13,086 nt of DNA from Planctomycetota bacterium (GTDB taxonomy: Bacteria; Planctomycetota; Phycisphaerae; WQYP01), in the NCBI GenBank assembly GCA_021805585.1, contig JAJZEY010000021.1:1-13086 (forward strand), read 5' to 3'. Below the pieces are notes generated by a model, which had not been told where the DNA came from, ran no database searches, and saw nothing but the letters and a program-made list of their open reading frames with translations. Below are positions 1 through 6,382 of the stretch, piece by piece. Each line of letters starts with the position of its first letter. Positions within the stretch are counted from its first letter, which is position 1. Made by a program: the position numbers and the translations under genes.

Positions 1-94
1 CCGTCTGGCATTTAACGAATATCTTAAAGTCGGCGTTCCGCTTACACTTATCACCACGGCTTTGGCGGTGGGCTATTTTCAGTTTGTTCATTAA
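1..94 (+). CDS. C-terminal fragment of a membrane permease (SLC13/ArsB-like transporter)
   Basis: Only the last 30 codons are present, and the 5' part lies outside the window. The frame starting at base 2 reads into a TAA at 92-94. The visible peptide has a short polar lead containing the segment FNEYLKVGVPLTL, then a hydrophobic stretch (TTALAVGYFQFVH) to the end. A final transmembrane helix introduced by 'eYLKvGvPLTL' is typical of the C-terminus of ion-transporter superfamily permeases, such as the DASS/SLC13 sodium:dicarboxylate and ArsB/NhaD types. That recognition is from memory of the family and rests on very little sequence. The substrate cannot be inferred. A GC-rich hairpin follows the stop codon directly. 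Confidence 0.55.
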   Translation, partial: RLAFNEYLKVGVPLTLITTALAVGYFQFVH

Positions 95-98
95 GAGG

Positions 99-119
99 CG
101 CGGGCACTTTTTTCCCGCG
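99..119 (+). terminator. Hairpin just after the permease stop codon, candidate terminator
   Basis: Six-base arms CGCGGG (99-104) and CCCGCG (114-119) flank a nine-base loop that contains a run of six T. The hairpin begins five bases after the TAA. There is no T-run after the stem, so it is not a classical intrinsic terminator. The position between two genes on the same strand is what supports the call. Confidence 0.35.
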
Positions 120-133
120 GCATTTGGCGATAC

Positions 134-162
134 CATTTGCATGGCGCGGCGCGCCATAAATG
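134..162. promoter_or_regulatory. Long dyad-symmetric element in the gpmI leader
   Basis: ATGGCGCG (141-148) and CGCGCCAT (150-157) are perfect inverted eight-base arms around one central G. The symmetry continues outward, with CATTT (134-138) pairing with AAATG (158-162) across a two-base bulge at 139-140. A second eight-base palindrome, CGCCGGCG, lies at 168-175. The element sits 48 bases before the gpmI start. It could be an operator for a dimeric regulator, an RNA hairpin in the leader, or a second terminator for the permease. The sequence alone does not decide between these. Confidence 0.4.
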
Positions 163-210
163 TGGCTCGCCGGCGCGAAAATATGTGCTTTGCCCTGTAT
201 GGAGTTTTAA

Positions 211-1845
211 ATGCCTTCCTCCCTGACACTCGCCAAACGCCCCATGATGCTTATTGTTCGTGATGGCTGGGGGTGCAATCCGCATCCGGAAATGGATACT
301 TACAATGCCGTTAAACTTGCCGGGCATCCGGTGGATGACCGCCTGATGGCCGAATACCCAAGTGTGCTGGTGCATACCAGCGGCGAATGGGTCGGCCTGC
401 CGGATGGTGTGATGGGCAACAGCGAAGTGGGGCACCAGAACATTGGTGCCGGCCGCATTGTGGACCAGGAAACGATGCGCATTACACGCCGCATTCGCGA
501 AGGTAGCTTTTTTCAAAACGCGGCTTTGAACAAGGCCTTCAGTCGAGCCATGGATATGAACAGCCGCGTGCATATTCTGGGCCTTTGTTCGGACGGCCGG
601 GTGCATTCAGACCTTGAACACGCCTATGCGATTCTGAAACTGGCCGGCCGGGTGAATTTTCCATCGGACCGCGTGTTTATTCACGCCATCACCGATGGCC
701 GCGATACTGCGCCGCAGGGGGCACGGAAATATTTGGCCGGCCTGGAGGCCAAAACCAGGGAATTGGGAATCGGTCGCATTGCCAGTGTGGTCGGGCGGTA
801 CTATGCCATGGACCGCGACAACCGCTGGGACCGTGTGGAAAACGCCTACAACCTTCTGACCCGGCGGGCGGGCAAGCATTTCCCGACCGCGCAAGCCGCG
901 CTTGAAGATTACTACGCCCATCCGTCCGAACCCTCACGCGCGGGCGATGAATTTGTGGTGCCCAGCGTCATTGACCTTCCCAACGGCACCGATGCGGCGA
1001 TTCATGACCATGACTCGGTTATCTTTTTTAATTACCGCGGCGACCGGCCACGCGAAATTACCAAAGCTTTTGTCTATGACGACGCCCGGTTTTCCGCTGA
1101 AAAAAATGGCGGCTTCAAGCGGGCCTCGCGGCCAAAAGACCTGCTGTTTGTCACCATGACCGCCTATGAGCAAGGGCTGCCCGTGGAGGTGGTGTTTCCC
1201 AAACCGGAAAAAATGCACGACATTCTTGGCATGTATACGGCCGAACTTGGCCTGAAGCAGTTTAGATCTGCGGAAACAGAGAAATTTCCGCATGTCACGT
1301 TCTTCTTCAATGATTATCGCGAGCCACCTTTCCCGCAGGAAAGTCGCAAGATGGCGCAAAGTCCCAAGGTCACCACCTATGACCAGCAGCCGGAAATGAG
1401 CGCTGCCGAAGTGACGGATATTGTGCTTGAAAACCTGAAGTCCAATGAAAGTGATCTATATGTGGTGAACTTTGCCAACGGCGACATGGTGGGCCACACG
1501 GGCAATTTGCAGGCCGCCATTAAGGCCGTGGAAACCGTGGATGCCTGCGTGGGAAAACTGGTGGACAAGGTGAAAAATGCAGGCGGAGTATTGATTGTGA
1601 CCGCCGACCACGGCAATTGCGAGCAAATGTGGGACCCGATTAACAATTGCCCGCACACCAGCCACACCACGTTTGATGTTCCGCTGATTGTCGTTGATGA
1701 CCGCTTCCGCGGCGTGAAACTTCGTCAAGGTGGCTGTCTTGCGGATGTCGCCCCCACCATGCTGGCCATGATGGGGCTGCCGCAGCCGCCGGAAATGACA
1801 GGAAAGTCGCTACTGCCCGCGACGGCAAAACAGTCCGTCACCTGA
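211..1845 (+). CDS. gpmI: 2,3-bisphosphoglycerate-independent phosphoglycerate mutase
   Basis: This cytosolic glycolytic enzyme interconverts 3- and 2-phosphoglycerate through a phosphoserine intermediate and two Mn2+ ions. The protein is 544 residues, slightly longer than the usual 510-520. All seven metal ligands expected from the alkaline phosphatase fold are visible: Asp18, the catalytic Ser71 in MGNSEVGHQNIGAGR, Asp425 and His429 in NGDMVGHTG, Asp466-His467 in TADHGNC, and His485. Substrate-binding motifs are also present: GRVHSD (130-134), DGRDT (162-166), RYYAMDRDNRWDR (196-208), Arg276/Arg279 in NYRGDRP, and Lys358. The start at 211 is set by GGAG at 201-204, six bases upstream. The gene is preceded by a long dyad and has no obvious operon partner downstream. 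The YRGDRPREIT variant of the usual FRADRxRQIT resembles planctomycete or plant-like forms, from memory. Confidence 0.97.
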   Translation: MPSSLTLAKRPMMLIVRDGWGCNPHPEMDTYNAVKLAGHPVDDRLMAEYPSVLVHTSGEWVGLPDGVMGNSEVGHQNIGAGRIVDQETMRITRRIREGSFFQNAALNKAFSRAMDMNSRVHILGLCSDGRVHSDLEHAYAILKLAGRVNFPSDRVFIHAITDGRDTAPQGARKYLAGLEAKTRELGIGRIASVVGRYYAMDRDNRWDRVENAYNLLTRRAGKHFPTAQAALEDYYAHPSEPSRAGDEFVVPSVIDLPNGTDAAIHDHDSVIFFNYRGDRPREITKAFVYDDARFSAEKNGGFKRASRPKDLLFVTMTAYEQGLPVEVVFPKPEKMHDILGMYTAELGLKQFRSAETEKFPHVTFFFNDYREPPFPQESRKMAQSPKVTTYDQQPEMSAAEVTDIVLENLKSNESDLYVVNFANGDMVGHTGNLQAAIKAVETVDACVGKLVDKVKNAGGVLIVTADHGNCEQMWDPINNCPHTSHTTFDVPLIVVDDRFRGVKLRQGGCLADVAPTMLAMMGLPQPPEMTGKSLLPATAKQSVT

Positions 1846-2020
1846 GCTGACAGCTGGATAACGGCCCGGCGGCGAAGAGGGTGGCTTAAGAATTCGTCAG
1901 CGGCCCAAGCCATTGCGGGCACGGCATCTCCGCAGGCCGTCAGTGCTTTGGCATACCTGCAAAATCAGTATCCACGGAGCGCGGGGGACTTATTCGTGGA
2001 ATCGCCGCCTTGGTGACTGA

Positions 2021-2218
2021 TCAATGTTGCTCATCTTGATGATCGTAAGAGTGGTCATCTTCACGCCGGTAGTACTGGTCGTGTCCACGGTCGTCGCCCC
2101 GGCCCCAGCCATGCCAGACGCAGCCACCTGTCCCCATCAACAACGGAGCCAGAAGAAATACAGCAAGGCACCACAGCCGGCACCCGTTGATAAAATAACG
2201 AATTGCATTCCTGGGCAT
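2021..2218 (-). CDS. Small exported protein, possible lipoprotein, with His/Asp-rich tail
   Basis: The product is 65 residues with no recognised family. The N-terminus carries Arg3, Arg7 and Arg14, then a hydrophobic run (WCLAVFLLAPLLMG, 16-29) ending in TGGC with Cys33. That resembles a lipoprotein signal, although Thr at -3 is unusual for a lipobox. The mature part (VWHGWGRGDDRGHDQYY, then a tail to residue 65) is rich in His, Asp, Arg and Tyr, which could bind metal or simply be disordered. A GTG 12 bases upstream extends the frame. The ATG at 2218 is preferred because GGAG lies about seven bases before it. A TACAAT sequence on this strand (2304-2299) could be a -10 element about 74 bases before the start. 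The gene converges on gpmI. Reality of the gene is likely, function unknown. Confidence 0.6.
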   Translation of the reverse strand: MPRNAIRYFINGCRLWCLAVFLLAPLLMGTGGCVWHGWGRGDDRGHDQYYRREDDHSYDHQDEQH

Positions 2219-2442
2219 AAATATCTCCACTTACGACGCCATGGGTAAAATATCGCCTGATTTGGACCACCGGTCATAATATACTTCGCCCCCAGTCCAT
2301 TGTAGCCCGGGAAATGGCATTTTCCAGTTTATTTTTAATTGCCACCAAATCCGGGGCAAGCCCGCTTTTATCGGGAAGGTCTGCGAGCTTTGTCGCGCCT
2401 GCCAGTCGCGCCACTTTCACCTGCTCCGCTATATCCTGATCC

Positions 2443-2460
2443 GCGTTGCCGCGGCAACGC
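2443..2460. repeat. Perfect 18-base palindrome
   Basis: GCGTTGCCG is followed directly by its reverse complement CGGCAACGC, with no spacer. Nine-base arms with zero spacing are expected about once per 262,000 positions at equal base frequencies, so this is unlikely in a 13-kb window, although GC bias raises the odds. It lies at the start of the inverted-repeat cluster. Confidence 0.75.
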
Positions 2461-2474
2461 CGGGGGCGAACATT

Positions 2475-2507
2475 GCGGCCGTCGCACTTGTCGGGTGAGA
2501 CGGCCGC
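2475..2507. repeat. Inverted repeat with nine-base arms and 15-base loop
   Basis: GCGGCCGTC (2475-2483) is matched by GACGGCCGC (2499-2507). Outside it, GGGGG (2462-2466) could pair with CCCCC (2508-2512) across an eight-base bulge. The whole stretch from 2462 to 2512 could therefore fold as one long imperfect hairpin on either strand. Confidence 0.7.
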
Positions 2508-2565
2508 CCCCCAGCGCGCGGGCCGCGATGAGCTGTCCCAGGTGGATGTTGGCCAATAAGGATCA

Positions 2566-2590
2566 GGCTTCGCCGCCTTGCGGCGCAGCC
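2566..2590. repeat. REP-like GC-rich hairpin
   Basis: Arms GGCT-t-CGCCGC (2566-2576) and GCGGCG-c-AGCC (2580-2590) pair with one mismatch around a three-base CTT loop, giving ten base pairs. The short loop, GC-rich stem and extragenic position resemble REP-type palindromes. No second copy is visible in this window. Adjacent GGATCAGG (2560-2567) is the reverse complement of CCTGATCC at 2435-2442, next to the 18-base palindrome. Confidence 0.6.
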
Positions 2591-2619
2591 AGCCCTTGGT
2601 ACCGGTTAAAAGTGCCGCA

Positions 2620-2631
2620 TGTTCATGAACA
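2620..2631. repeat. 12-base palindrome TGTTCATGAACA
   Basis: TGTTCATGAACA is a perfect palindrome about 110 bases upstream of glmM and about 30-40 bases upstream of the candidate glmM promoter. AT-containing palindromes of this size are often binding sites for dimeric regulators. That role is inference here, with no regulator gene nearby. Confidence 0.35.
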
Positions 2632-2660
2632 CGCTCATCGGCTTTGTCCATCGGTCCGGC

Positions 2661-2698
2661 TTGCGTTCGTTTCCATCATTGTTATTCTGCCATAGACT
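2661..2698 (+). promoter_or_regulatory. Candidate sigma70-type promoter(s) for glmM
   Basis: Two overlapping possibilities are visible: TTTCCA (2670-2675), a 17-base spacer, then TAGACT (2693-2698), and TTGCGT (2661-2666), a 16-base spacer, then TATTCT (2683-2688). The first pair matches the consensus at four of six positions in each element. Either would give a leader of roughly 40-50 bases. Confidence 0.3.
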
Positions 2699-2742
2699 TG
2701 GTGTGGAGGGATACACAAAGGCGTGGAAAGGATGAAACGTAT

Positions 2743-4125
2743 ATGCCGCAATCCGAATTAATTGTCAGCGTTTCCGGAATACGGGGCATAGTGGGCCAGT
2801 CGCTGGCACCGGAATCCATCATGCGGTTTGGGCAGGCATTTGGAAGACTGCTTCAGGAGAATCAGGCGATTGCCGGTGACACGCGGTCGTTGCGGGCGGT
2901 CCTGGGGCGGGACAGTCGCGTTTCCGGGCCAATGGTGGCCTGCGCACTGGCGGCCGGTCTGCTGTCCGTTGGCGTGAACGTGACGGACCTTGGCGTTGTC
3001 ACCACACCCAGCGTGGGACTTATGACACGCTTTTTAGCAGCGGATGCGGGCATTGTAATCACCGCGTCACATAATCCACCCGAATACAACGGAATTAAAT
3101 TTCTCCGTGCCGATGGCGTCGGCTTTTCGCCTGCGGTCATCGAACGGCTGAAGGCACTATACACCGCCGGCAACTGGAAACCGGCGGATGTGGACCATGT
3201 CGGCTCGTTAAGTTCCGACAGCCGCAGCCATGCCCACCATGTGCAGACGGTGCTGCAACATGTGGATGCTAAACCGATTGCCTCGCATCGTTACCGGATT
3301 GTGCTGGACAGCATTAACGGGGCCGGGTGCATTGCCTCGCCGATGCTGCTGGGTAAACTGGGTGCGGAACTGGTGCATATCAACGGCGAGGCCACCGGCA
3401 AATTCGCCCATACACCCGAACCGATCCGGGAAAATCTGCTGGATTTATGCCGCATTACAGGTGAAAAGCGGGCGGCCATCGGCTTTGCGCAGGACCCGGA
3501 TGCCGACCGGCTGGTGGTGGTGGATGAAACCGGTCGTTTTATTGGCGAGGAATACACGCTGGCGCTGGCGGTCCTTAACCGCCTTATGTCCCGGCCCGGC
3601 ACGGTGGTGTGCAATCTGTCCACCAGCCGGATGATTGACGATATCGCCGCCCGCTTTGATTCCACCGTTTTGCGCACAGCCGTGGGCGAAGCCAACGTCG
3701 CCGCCCGAATGCTGCAGGAAAATGCCGTCATCGGTGGTGAAGGCAACGGCGGCGTGATTGACCTGCGCGTTGGCCCCGTCCGCGATTCGCTGATGGGCAT
3801 GGCATCCATACTGGAATTGATGACGCGAACCGGAAAAAAGATGAGTGAACTTGTGGCGGGCCTGCCGGCCTACGCCATGATCAAAACTAAATTCGCCTGC
3901 ACGCGCCAACAGGCGGACCAACTGGTGGAAAAAGTGAAAGCCGCCTATTCCACCGAACACCTGGATCTGCAGGATGGCGTGCGAATTGACTGGCCCGAAG
4001 GATGGGTTCAGGTTCGCCCCAGCAATACTGAACCCATCGCCCGCGTTATTGCCGAAGCCGCCAATGATGCCACCGCACGCGAGCTGATTTTCCGCATTGA
4101 ACGGCTGCGGTTACAACTGCCGTAA
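2743..4125 (+). CDS. glmM: Phosphohexomutase, probably phosphoglucosamine mutase
   Basis: This is an alpha-D-phosphohexomutase of 460 residues that moves phosphate between the 6 and 1 positions of a sugar through a phosphoserine. The four expected signatures occur in order: the catalytic loop TASHNPPEYNGIKF with Ser109, the Mg2+ loop DPDADR (251-256), the sugar-binding loop GEGNGG (332-337), and the phosphate-binding loop RPSNTEP (425-431). Glucosamine-6-phosphate conversion for cell-wall precursor synthesis is the usual annotation for this type. However, GEGNGG differs from the GEQSGH loop of classical GlmM and from the GEMSGH loop of PMM/PGM enzymes, so glucose or mannose phosphate remain possible. 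The ATG at 2743 is chosen over the upstream TTG at 2644. AGGA at 2729-2732 precedes it and the protein then begins directly at the conserved SVSGIRGIVG. Confidence 0.9.
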   Translation: MPQSELIVSVSGIRGIVGQSLAPESIMRFGQAFGRLLQENQAIAGDTRSLRAVLGRDSRVSGPMVACALAAGLLSVGVNVTDLGVVTTPSVGLMTRFLAADAGIVITASHNPPEYNGIKFLRADGVGFSPAVIERLKALYTAGNWKPADVDHVGSLSSDSRSHAHHVQTVLQHVDAKPIASHRYRIVLDSINGAGCIASPMLLGKLGAELVHINGEATGKFAHTPEPIRENLLDLCRITGEKRAAIGFAQDPDADRLVVVDETGRFIGEEYTLALAVLNRLMSRPGTVVCNLSTSRMIDDIAARFDSTVLRTAVGEANVAARMLQENAVIGGEGNGGVIDLRVGPVRDSLMGMASILELMTRTGKKMSELVAGLPAYAMIKTKFACTRQQADQLVEKVKAAYSTEHLDLQDGVRIDWPEGWVQVRPSNTEPIARVIAEAANDATARELIFRIERLRLQLP

Positions 4126-4129
4126 CGTC

Positions 4130-4147
4130 CGCGGCCAAAACGCCGCG
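4130..4147 (+). terminator. Hairpin after glmM, candidate terminator
   Basis: CGCGGC (4130-4135) and GCCGCG (4142-4147) form a six-base stem around CAAAAC, starting five bases after the glmM stop. No T-run follows. The position and GC-rich stem suggest a transcript end or a 3'-protecting hairpin. Confidence 0.4.
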
Positions 4148-4269
4148 CACAGGAAAAGTTGCCATACCCCAACGGGTTTTAAGCCAGTGCGTTGTGAAGC
4201 CTGCATATTTTAGGATTGACGGAGCACCAGAACCACGGCGGGCGAAAGCATTTTATCAGGAGCAAATTC

Positions 4270-5121
4270 ATGCCACTGACGCGACGTGAAATGATCATAG
4301 CGACGATAGCGGCGGCGGGTTTGCCGCTGGCCGGAACAGCCCTTCAGGCAGCGCCCCCGGCAACTGCGGCCCGTAAGAAGCGGATTTTATTTTTCACGAA
4401 AAGTTCCGGTTTTGAACACCAGACTATTCGCAGAATAGGCGGGAAGCTTTCCGTTGCCGAAACCATTTTTACGCATATTGCCCAGGCGCACGGCTACGCC
4501 GTGCATTGCAGCAAAGATGGCCGCCTGTTTGACCCCAGCCGCATTCATCAATGGGACGCCTTTGCATTTTACACGACCGGAGACCTCACGCAGCGCGGAA
4601 CCGATGGCCACCCCCCCATGCCCATGGCCGGCAAAAAGGCCTTTCTGAAAGCCCTATCCGATGGGTGCGGATTTGTGGGCCTGCATTGCGCAACGGACAC
4701 GTTTCACAGCAGGCCGGGTAAAATATCAGATTATATTCAGATGATCGGAGGCGAATTTGCGGGGCACGGTGGCCAGCAGGTGGCAACCAATGTGATTGTG
4801 GATTCAAAGTTTCCGGGCATATCGGCGTTTGGGATAAAATCTTTCCGTCTGCTGGAAGAATGGTACACTTTTTCCAATCTTGCCAGAGACTTGCACGCGA
4901 TTACGATGCTGGACACGCACGGCATGGCAGGATCGCTTTACCACCGGCCCAATTATCCCAATTGCTGGATACGCAGGAACGGCAAGGGCCGTGTCTTCTA
5001 TTCCGCGCTGGGCCACCGCGAAGCCACCTGGAAAAATCCGGCTTTTCAGAAACTGGTCATCGGCGGTCTGGATTACGTCACAAGACGGATTCATTCAGAC
5101 GCGGCAACGGGGTTGCATTGA
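4270..5121 (+). CDS. Exported ThuA-like domain protein
   Basis: The product is 283 residues. The N-terminus (LTRREM followed by IIATIAAAGLPLAGTALQA) is a signal peptide with twin arginines at 5-6, so Tat export is likely, with cleavage near residue 27. The rest is a ThuA-like (trehalose-utilisation, glutamine amidotransferase-like fold) domain. It starts with KRILFFTKSSGFEH (37-50) and carries FVGLHCATDTFH, the EEWYTF motif and GRVFYSALGHREATW near the end, which are family hallmarks. ThuA-domain proteins are abundant in Planctomycetota and are often tied to carbohydrate catabolism, but their reaction is not established. The ATG at 4270 is chosen because AGGAG (4258-4262) lies seven bases upstream. 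The longer TTG-started frame has no such site and would bury the signal peptide. The stop overlaps the start of the next gene, so the two are probably coupled. Confidence 0.88.
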   Translation: MPLTRREMIIATIAAAGLPLAGTALQAAPPATAARKKRILFFTKSSGFEHQTIRRIGGKLSVAETIFTHIAQAHGYAVHCSKDGRLFDPSRIHQWDAFAFYTTGDLTQRGTDGHPPMPMAGKKAFLKALSDGCGFVGLHCATDTFHSRPGKISDYIQMIGGEFAGHGGQQVATNVIVDSKFPGISAFGIKSFRLLEEWYTFSNLARDLHAITMLDTHGMAGSLYHRPNYPNCWIRRNGKGRVFYSALGHREATWKNPAFQKLVIGGLDYVTRRIHSDAATGLH

Positions 5122-6341
5122 AATATTTATCGGCAAATTTTCACACCGCAGCCATTCGCACGCCACCGCTGCAGGCGACGCTGCTGGCCATATTGTTGTA
5201 CACAACGCCTGGTCTGGTGCGTGCCGCACAGCCCGTGCGCGATCCACTGGAGCGGGCCAACCAGCTTGTGCTTTCCATCCTGCGCCAGCCGCCGGCAAGC
5301 GGCGTGGCGGTTATTTCCCTGGAACTGCGACCCGGACTTGTCAAATCCGGTCTTAAGCCGGGCGATATTATTTCCATGGCGGATGGCGCACGGGTGCGGA
5401 CCATTGGCCAATTTCGCCACGCCGTTGACACCGCACAAGCGATCGGTGAAAAAAGTCTTCCACTGTTGGTGGCGCGCGGAAATCAGATTGTGCGCCTGTG
5501 GCTGCCGCCGGCAATGCCGCGCGTTGCTTTAATGCCGGTAACCGCCGGTGCCGCGGTTCCCTTGGGGCCACCCGCAACGGCAGCGGGAAAATTCCACTGG
5601 CATGTGCAACAGGTCCCGACCGTTCAGCCCGGCAGGGGCCGGATACTCGGCCACCATTCCTGGTATCTGCTGATGCGCAAGAGGGAGGTGATCGGGGCAC
5701 TGCATCTGGGTATTTGGCGCCAGGCCAGCCGCTGGCGGGTGGAATGGAACCAGCAGGCGATCCGCCCGGGGCCGCTGCCTGCGGTTCGTTGGAATATTGG
5801 CCTGCGGTCCGTCGCCGGCCTGACGGCCAGGCCATGGTGGCTTAGAACGATTTTATGGAGCCAGCCCGGACGTAGCGTCCGTGCCCGATGGCAGGGCGAC
5901 ACACTTAATCTACACATAGCCGCCGCCGGTGGCTCTAGCGCCATAAAGCTGACGACAACCCGCCAAATGCCGATTCCCATGCCTGCGATCGTACTGCTGG
6001 CGGCAGCGATGCCGCATCGTGCCGGCGTGGTGGTGCGTCTGGCGGAAATTTCGGCCCACACGCTGGCCACGCGACTGAATTGCTCTCTTCAAACGATGGG
6101 AATCCAGCCCCTTCATATGGACGGGCTAACCGCAAAAAGGTGCTGGCGGGTAAACCTGCTGCGGTTTGCCATGTTGCAGGAGGCTTTTTTCTTCGCATCC
6201 GACGGCACTCTGCTGGCCATTCAATTGCCGCGCGGCGTGCAGGCCGTCCATGTGGCATCCCATGCGGTGGTCCGGCGGGTTATTCCCGCCGACCGGGTTT
6301 CTTCAATACCAAAACCAGCCCGCGCTCCATCTAACAGATAA
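5118..6341 (+). CDS. Secreted PDZ-domain protein of unknown function
   Basis: The product is 407 residues starting at a TTG whose last bases form the TGA stop of the ThuA gene (TTGA, 5118-5121), indicating translational coupling. No ATG is available in frame before the signal peptide. Residues 1-37 form a signal: a basic and polar lead, the hydrophobic segment LLAILLYTTPGLV, then an RAA-type cleavage site. Residues about 60-128 read as a PDZ domain (GVAVISLELRPG, SGLKPGDIIS, then a TIGQF-type helix), with no protease domain attached. The remaining 270 residues are not recognised. They contain repeated Trp/Arg-rich beta-like strands and end with a FFFASDGTLLAIQLP strand, loosely like periplasmic beta-sheet lipid- or glycan-handling proteins. 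That last comparison is weak. An envelope role together with the ThuA protein is inferred only from the coupling. Confidence 0.75.
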   Translation: MKYLSANFHTAAIRTPPLQATLLAILLYTTPGLVRAAQPVRDPLERANQLVLSILRQPPASGVAVISLELRPGLVKSGLKPGDIISMADGARVRTIGQFRHAVDTAQAIGEKSLPLLVARGNQIVRLWLPPAMPRVALMPVTAGAAVPLGPPATAAGKFHWHVQQVPTVQPGRGRILGHHSWYLLMRKREVIGALHLGIWRQASRWRVEWNQQAIRPGPLPAVRWNIGLRSVAGLTARPWWLRTILWSQPGRSVRARWQGDTLNLHIAAAGGSSAIKLTTTRQMPIPMPAIVLLAAAMPHRAGVVVRLAEISAHTLATRLNCSLQTMGIQPLHMDGLTAKRCWRVNLLRFAMLQEAFFFASDGTLLAIQLPRGVQAVHVASHAVVRRVIPADRVSSIPKPARAPSNR

Positions 6342-6382
6342 TATTTATATTTAAATAATGCGAATAGAAGGCGACCAACACC

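Larger units (their letters stand above)
2219..2660. other. Gene-poor region with dense inverted repeats and a doubtful minus-strand ORF
   Basis: No recognised gene lies between the small exported protein and glmM. An ORF on the minus strand (2651-2274, 125 codons) has no clear ribosome binding site. Its first two-thirds look non-coding (rich in Trp, Arg, Ser and Pro), but its last 56 codons (segments such as ADQDIAEQVKVARLAG and LPDKSGLAPDLVAIKNKLEN) look like an ordinary helical protein. A second minus frame begins MANIHLGQLIAARALGGG (from 2556) and also looks coding for a short way. Two partly plausible frames side by side may mean a decayed, frameshifted gene or a structured RNA. At least four strong palindromes fall inside the region and are listed separately. 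Confidence 0.4.

Noticed and set aside
201..216. Shared GGAGTTTTAA leader before gpmI and the aldo/keto reductase as a common regulatory motif
   Set aside because: It is the ribosome binding site plus a few A/T bases, spacing to the ATG differs, and two instances are within chance.
2435..2567. A small transposable element bounded by CCTGATCC inverted repeats
   Set aside because: Only eight bases match, no target duplication is visible and there is no second copy in the window. Kept only as part of the hairpin-cluster finding.
4860..5117. Upstream extension of the PDZ frame into the ThuA gene
   Set aside because: The extension would lie within the conserved C-terminal part of ThuA and would bury the clear signal peptide that begins at 5118.
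6342..6382. Bidirectional terminator in the AT-rich gap between the PDZ and PH-domain genes
   Set aside because: No stem of useful length could be found. The gap is simply AT-rich.
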